Origin: Bdellovibrionales bacterium
Lineage (GTDB): Bacteria > Bdellovibrionota > UBA2361 > JAGRAS01
Assembly (NCBI GenBank): GCA_020434465.1
Contig: JAGRAS010000065.1
Span: 1-7,801, forward strand
Length of the DNA stretch: 7,801 nucleotides
Direction of reading: 5' to 3'
The notes under the pieces are model-generated. The model saw nothing but the letters and a program-made list of their open reading frames with translations, made no database searches and was not told the origin of the DNA. Below, one piece after another: positions 5,960 to 7,801 of this stretch (the stretch's first letter is position 1; the number at the start of each line of letters is the position of its first letter). The translations under genes and the position numbers were made by a program.

Positions 5960-6391
5960 ATGCTTAAAGATAAAAGTACTGATTTCTTTGCTAAACCTTT
6001 TTTGGCTTTGAAGATAAATGCTACAAAAGCTAGCCAACTAAAAGAAATTGCTCTCGAAGAATGCGTTAGAAATTTTAAAACAATTCATAAAAATATAGAC
6101 TGCTTAGATTTTTTTCATGATCTAAGCCACGAACCATATCTAGCACGCTTAAATGACATGTCGCTTTATATGCAGGATCAAAGTAATATCTGCTTAGAAA
6201 CTGCCCTTGCTGATATCACTGGGATAATTCTTAGAATCTTTGATTTTGCTGAAAAAAATCAACTAGTTCCCCAAATTACTAAGGATTGCCAGTGGAACCC
6301 ATTAATCCCCCAGGCCTTTAAAGCACTGTTTCCGGATTCTATAATTACCCGTAATTATAATTTTATTCATAATAAAATCAGAAAGTTATAA
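5960..6391 (+). CDS. Hypothetical protein, 143 aa
   Basis: I do not recognise this protein. From the ATG at 5960 it has 143 aa, looks soluble and mainly alpha-helical, and has no signal peptide or membrane segment. Features: a Lys-rich N-terminus; a helical stretch with Cys-Val-Arg-Asn-Phe-Lys; an acidic-aromatic patch CLDFFHDLSHEPYLARLND; a middle helix LETALADITGIILRIFDFAEKN; and a basic Asn/His/Lys/Arg-rich tail (NYNFIHNKIRKL). GGAGAGGG (5941-5948) supports translation here. It is 11 nt from the ATG at 5960, but GGAG is 6 nt from an in-frame TTG at 5951, which would give 146 aa and cannot be ruled out. It follows the thiolase after 137 bp with a candidate promoter and precedes sahR by 59 bp, so it may be a single-gene unit. 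Base composition resembles its neighbours, with no sign of transfer. Confidence 0.7.
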   Translation: MLKDKSTDFFAKPFLALKINATKASQLKEIALEECVRNFKTIHKNIDCLDFFHDLSHEPYLARLNDMSLYMQDQSNICLETALADITGIILRIFDFAEKNQLVPQITKDCQWNPLIPQAFKALFPDSIITRNYNFIHNKIRKL

Positions 6392-6409
6392 AATTAACAC
6401 TAAAGTTTC

Positions 6410-6443
6410 TTGTCAATAAATCGATATATCTATATATATCGAT
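6410..6443 (+). promoter_or_regulatory. sahR promoter with overlapping palindromic operator
   Basis: A perfect palindrome with 10-bp arms (ATCGATATAT at 6420-6429 and its reverse complement at 6434-6443) surrounds the centre CTAT. It ends 7 bp before the sahR start codon. TTGTCA (6410-6415) and TATATA (6433-6438), 17 bp apart, make a good -35/-10 pair, so the palindrome covers the spacer and the -10. ArsR-family dimers bind such inverted repeats, so autorepression of sahR-ahcY is the obvious inference. The implied transcription start near 6445 leaves about 6 nt before the ATG. Confidence 0.65.
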
Positions 6444-6450
6444 ATTATAA

Positions 6451-7801
<1,351 letters not shown>

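Noticed and set aside
6360..6378. ATTTTATT-CAT-AATAAAAT hairpin as a terminator after the unknown gene
   Set aside because: The 8-bp stem is perfect but all A/T, lies inside the last codons of the gene and is not followed by a T-run.

Overview
The window comes from an AT-rich bacterial chromosome. It encodes apolipoprotein N-acyltransferase, an OmpA/Pal-like lipoprotein and an FtsB-type divisome protein, so the organism almost certainly has two membranes (Gram-negative type). Pairing an ArsR-methyltransferase fusion regulator with adenosylhomocysteinase is known as the SahR system, described in Deltaproteobacteria and some other Proteobacteria. I therefore lean towards a deltaproteobacterium-like or related uncultured diderm lineage, with low confidence. 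There are no mobile elements, CRISPR arrays, tRNAs or rRNAs. This looks like ordinary core chromosome, and the most interesting material lies in the intergenic regulatory DNA.

Layout. Positions 9-642 (minus strand) hold an ftsB-like gene followed, with an 8-bp ATGAATGA overlap, by a dciA-like DUF721 gene. A divergent intergenic region of about 177 bp follows. It contains a split inverted repeat and a set of complementary GGAGA/TCTCC boxes that could sequester the enolase ribosome binding site. Positions 820-4370 (plus strand) form a probable operon: eno (enolase), lnt (apolipoprotein N-acyltransferase, 14 bp downstream and without a visible Shine-Dalgarno), and an OmpA-domain glycine-zipper lipoprotein 60 bp further on. 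A 300-bp gene-free stretch (4371-4670) carries two copies of a palindromic module, CTGACA-N5-TGTCAG followed by TAGCAT, spaced 170 bp apart. The second copy lies inside the spacer of a candidate promoter for the thiolase gene at 4671-5822. After a 137-bp gap comes a short protein of unknown function (5960-6391). Next is a SahR-like gene (6451-7386) with a perfect 10-bp-arm palindrome over its core promoter, and then ahcY (adenosylhomocysteinase), cut by the window end.

How the genes work together. eno serves glycolysis. lnt finishes lipoprotein maturation, and the next gene encodes a likely lipoprotein client that would tether the outer membrane to peptidoglycan. The thiolase belongs to acyl-CoA metabolism but has no beta-oxidation partner in view. 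sahR and ahcY form a tight regulator-enzyme pair for removing S-adenosylhomocysteine, and the regulator probably controls both genes through the promoter palindrome. I see no convincing new defence or mobile system. The best leads are the twin operator-like modules before the thiolase, the operator-in-promoter and apparently leaderless start of sahR, the possible RNA switch before eno, and the unassigned small protein.
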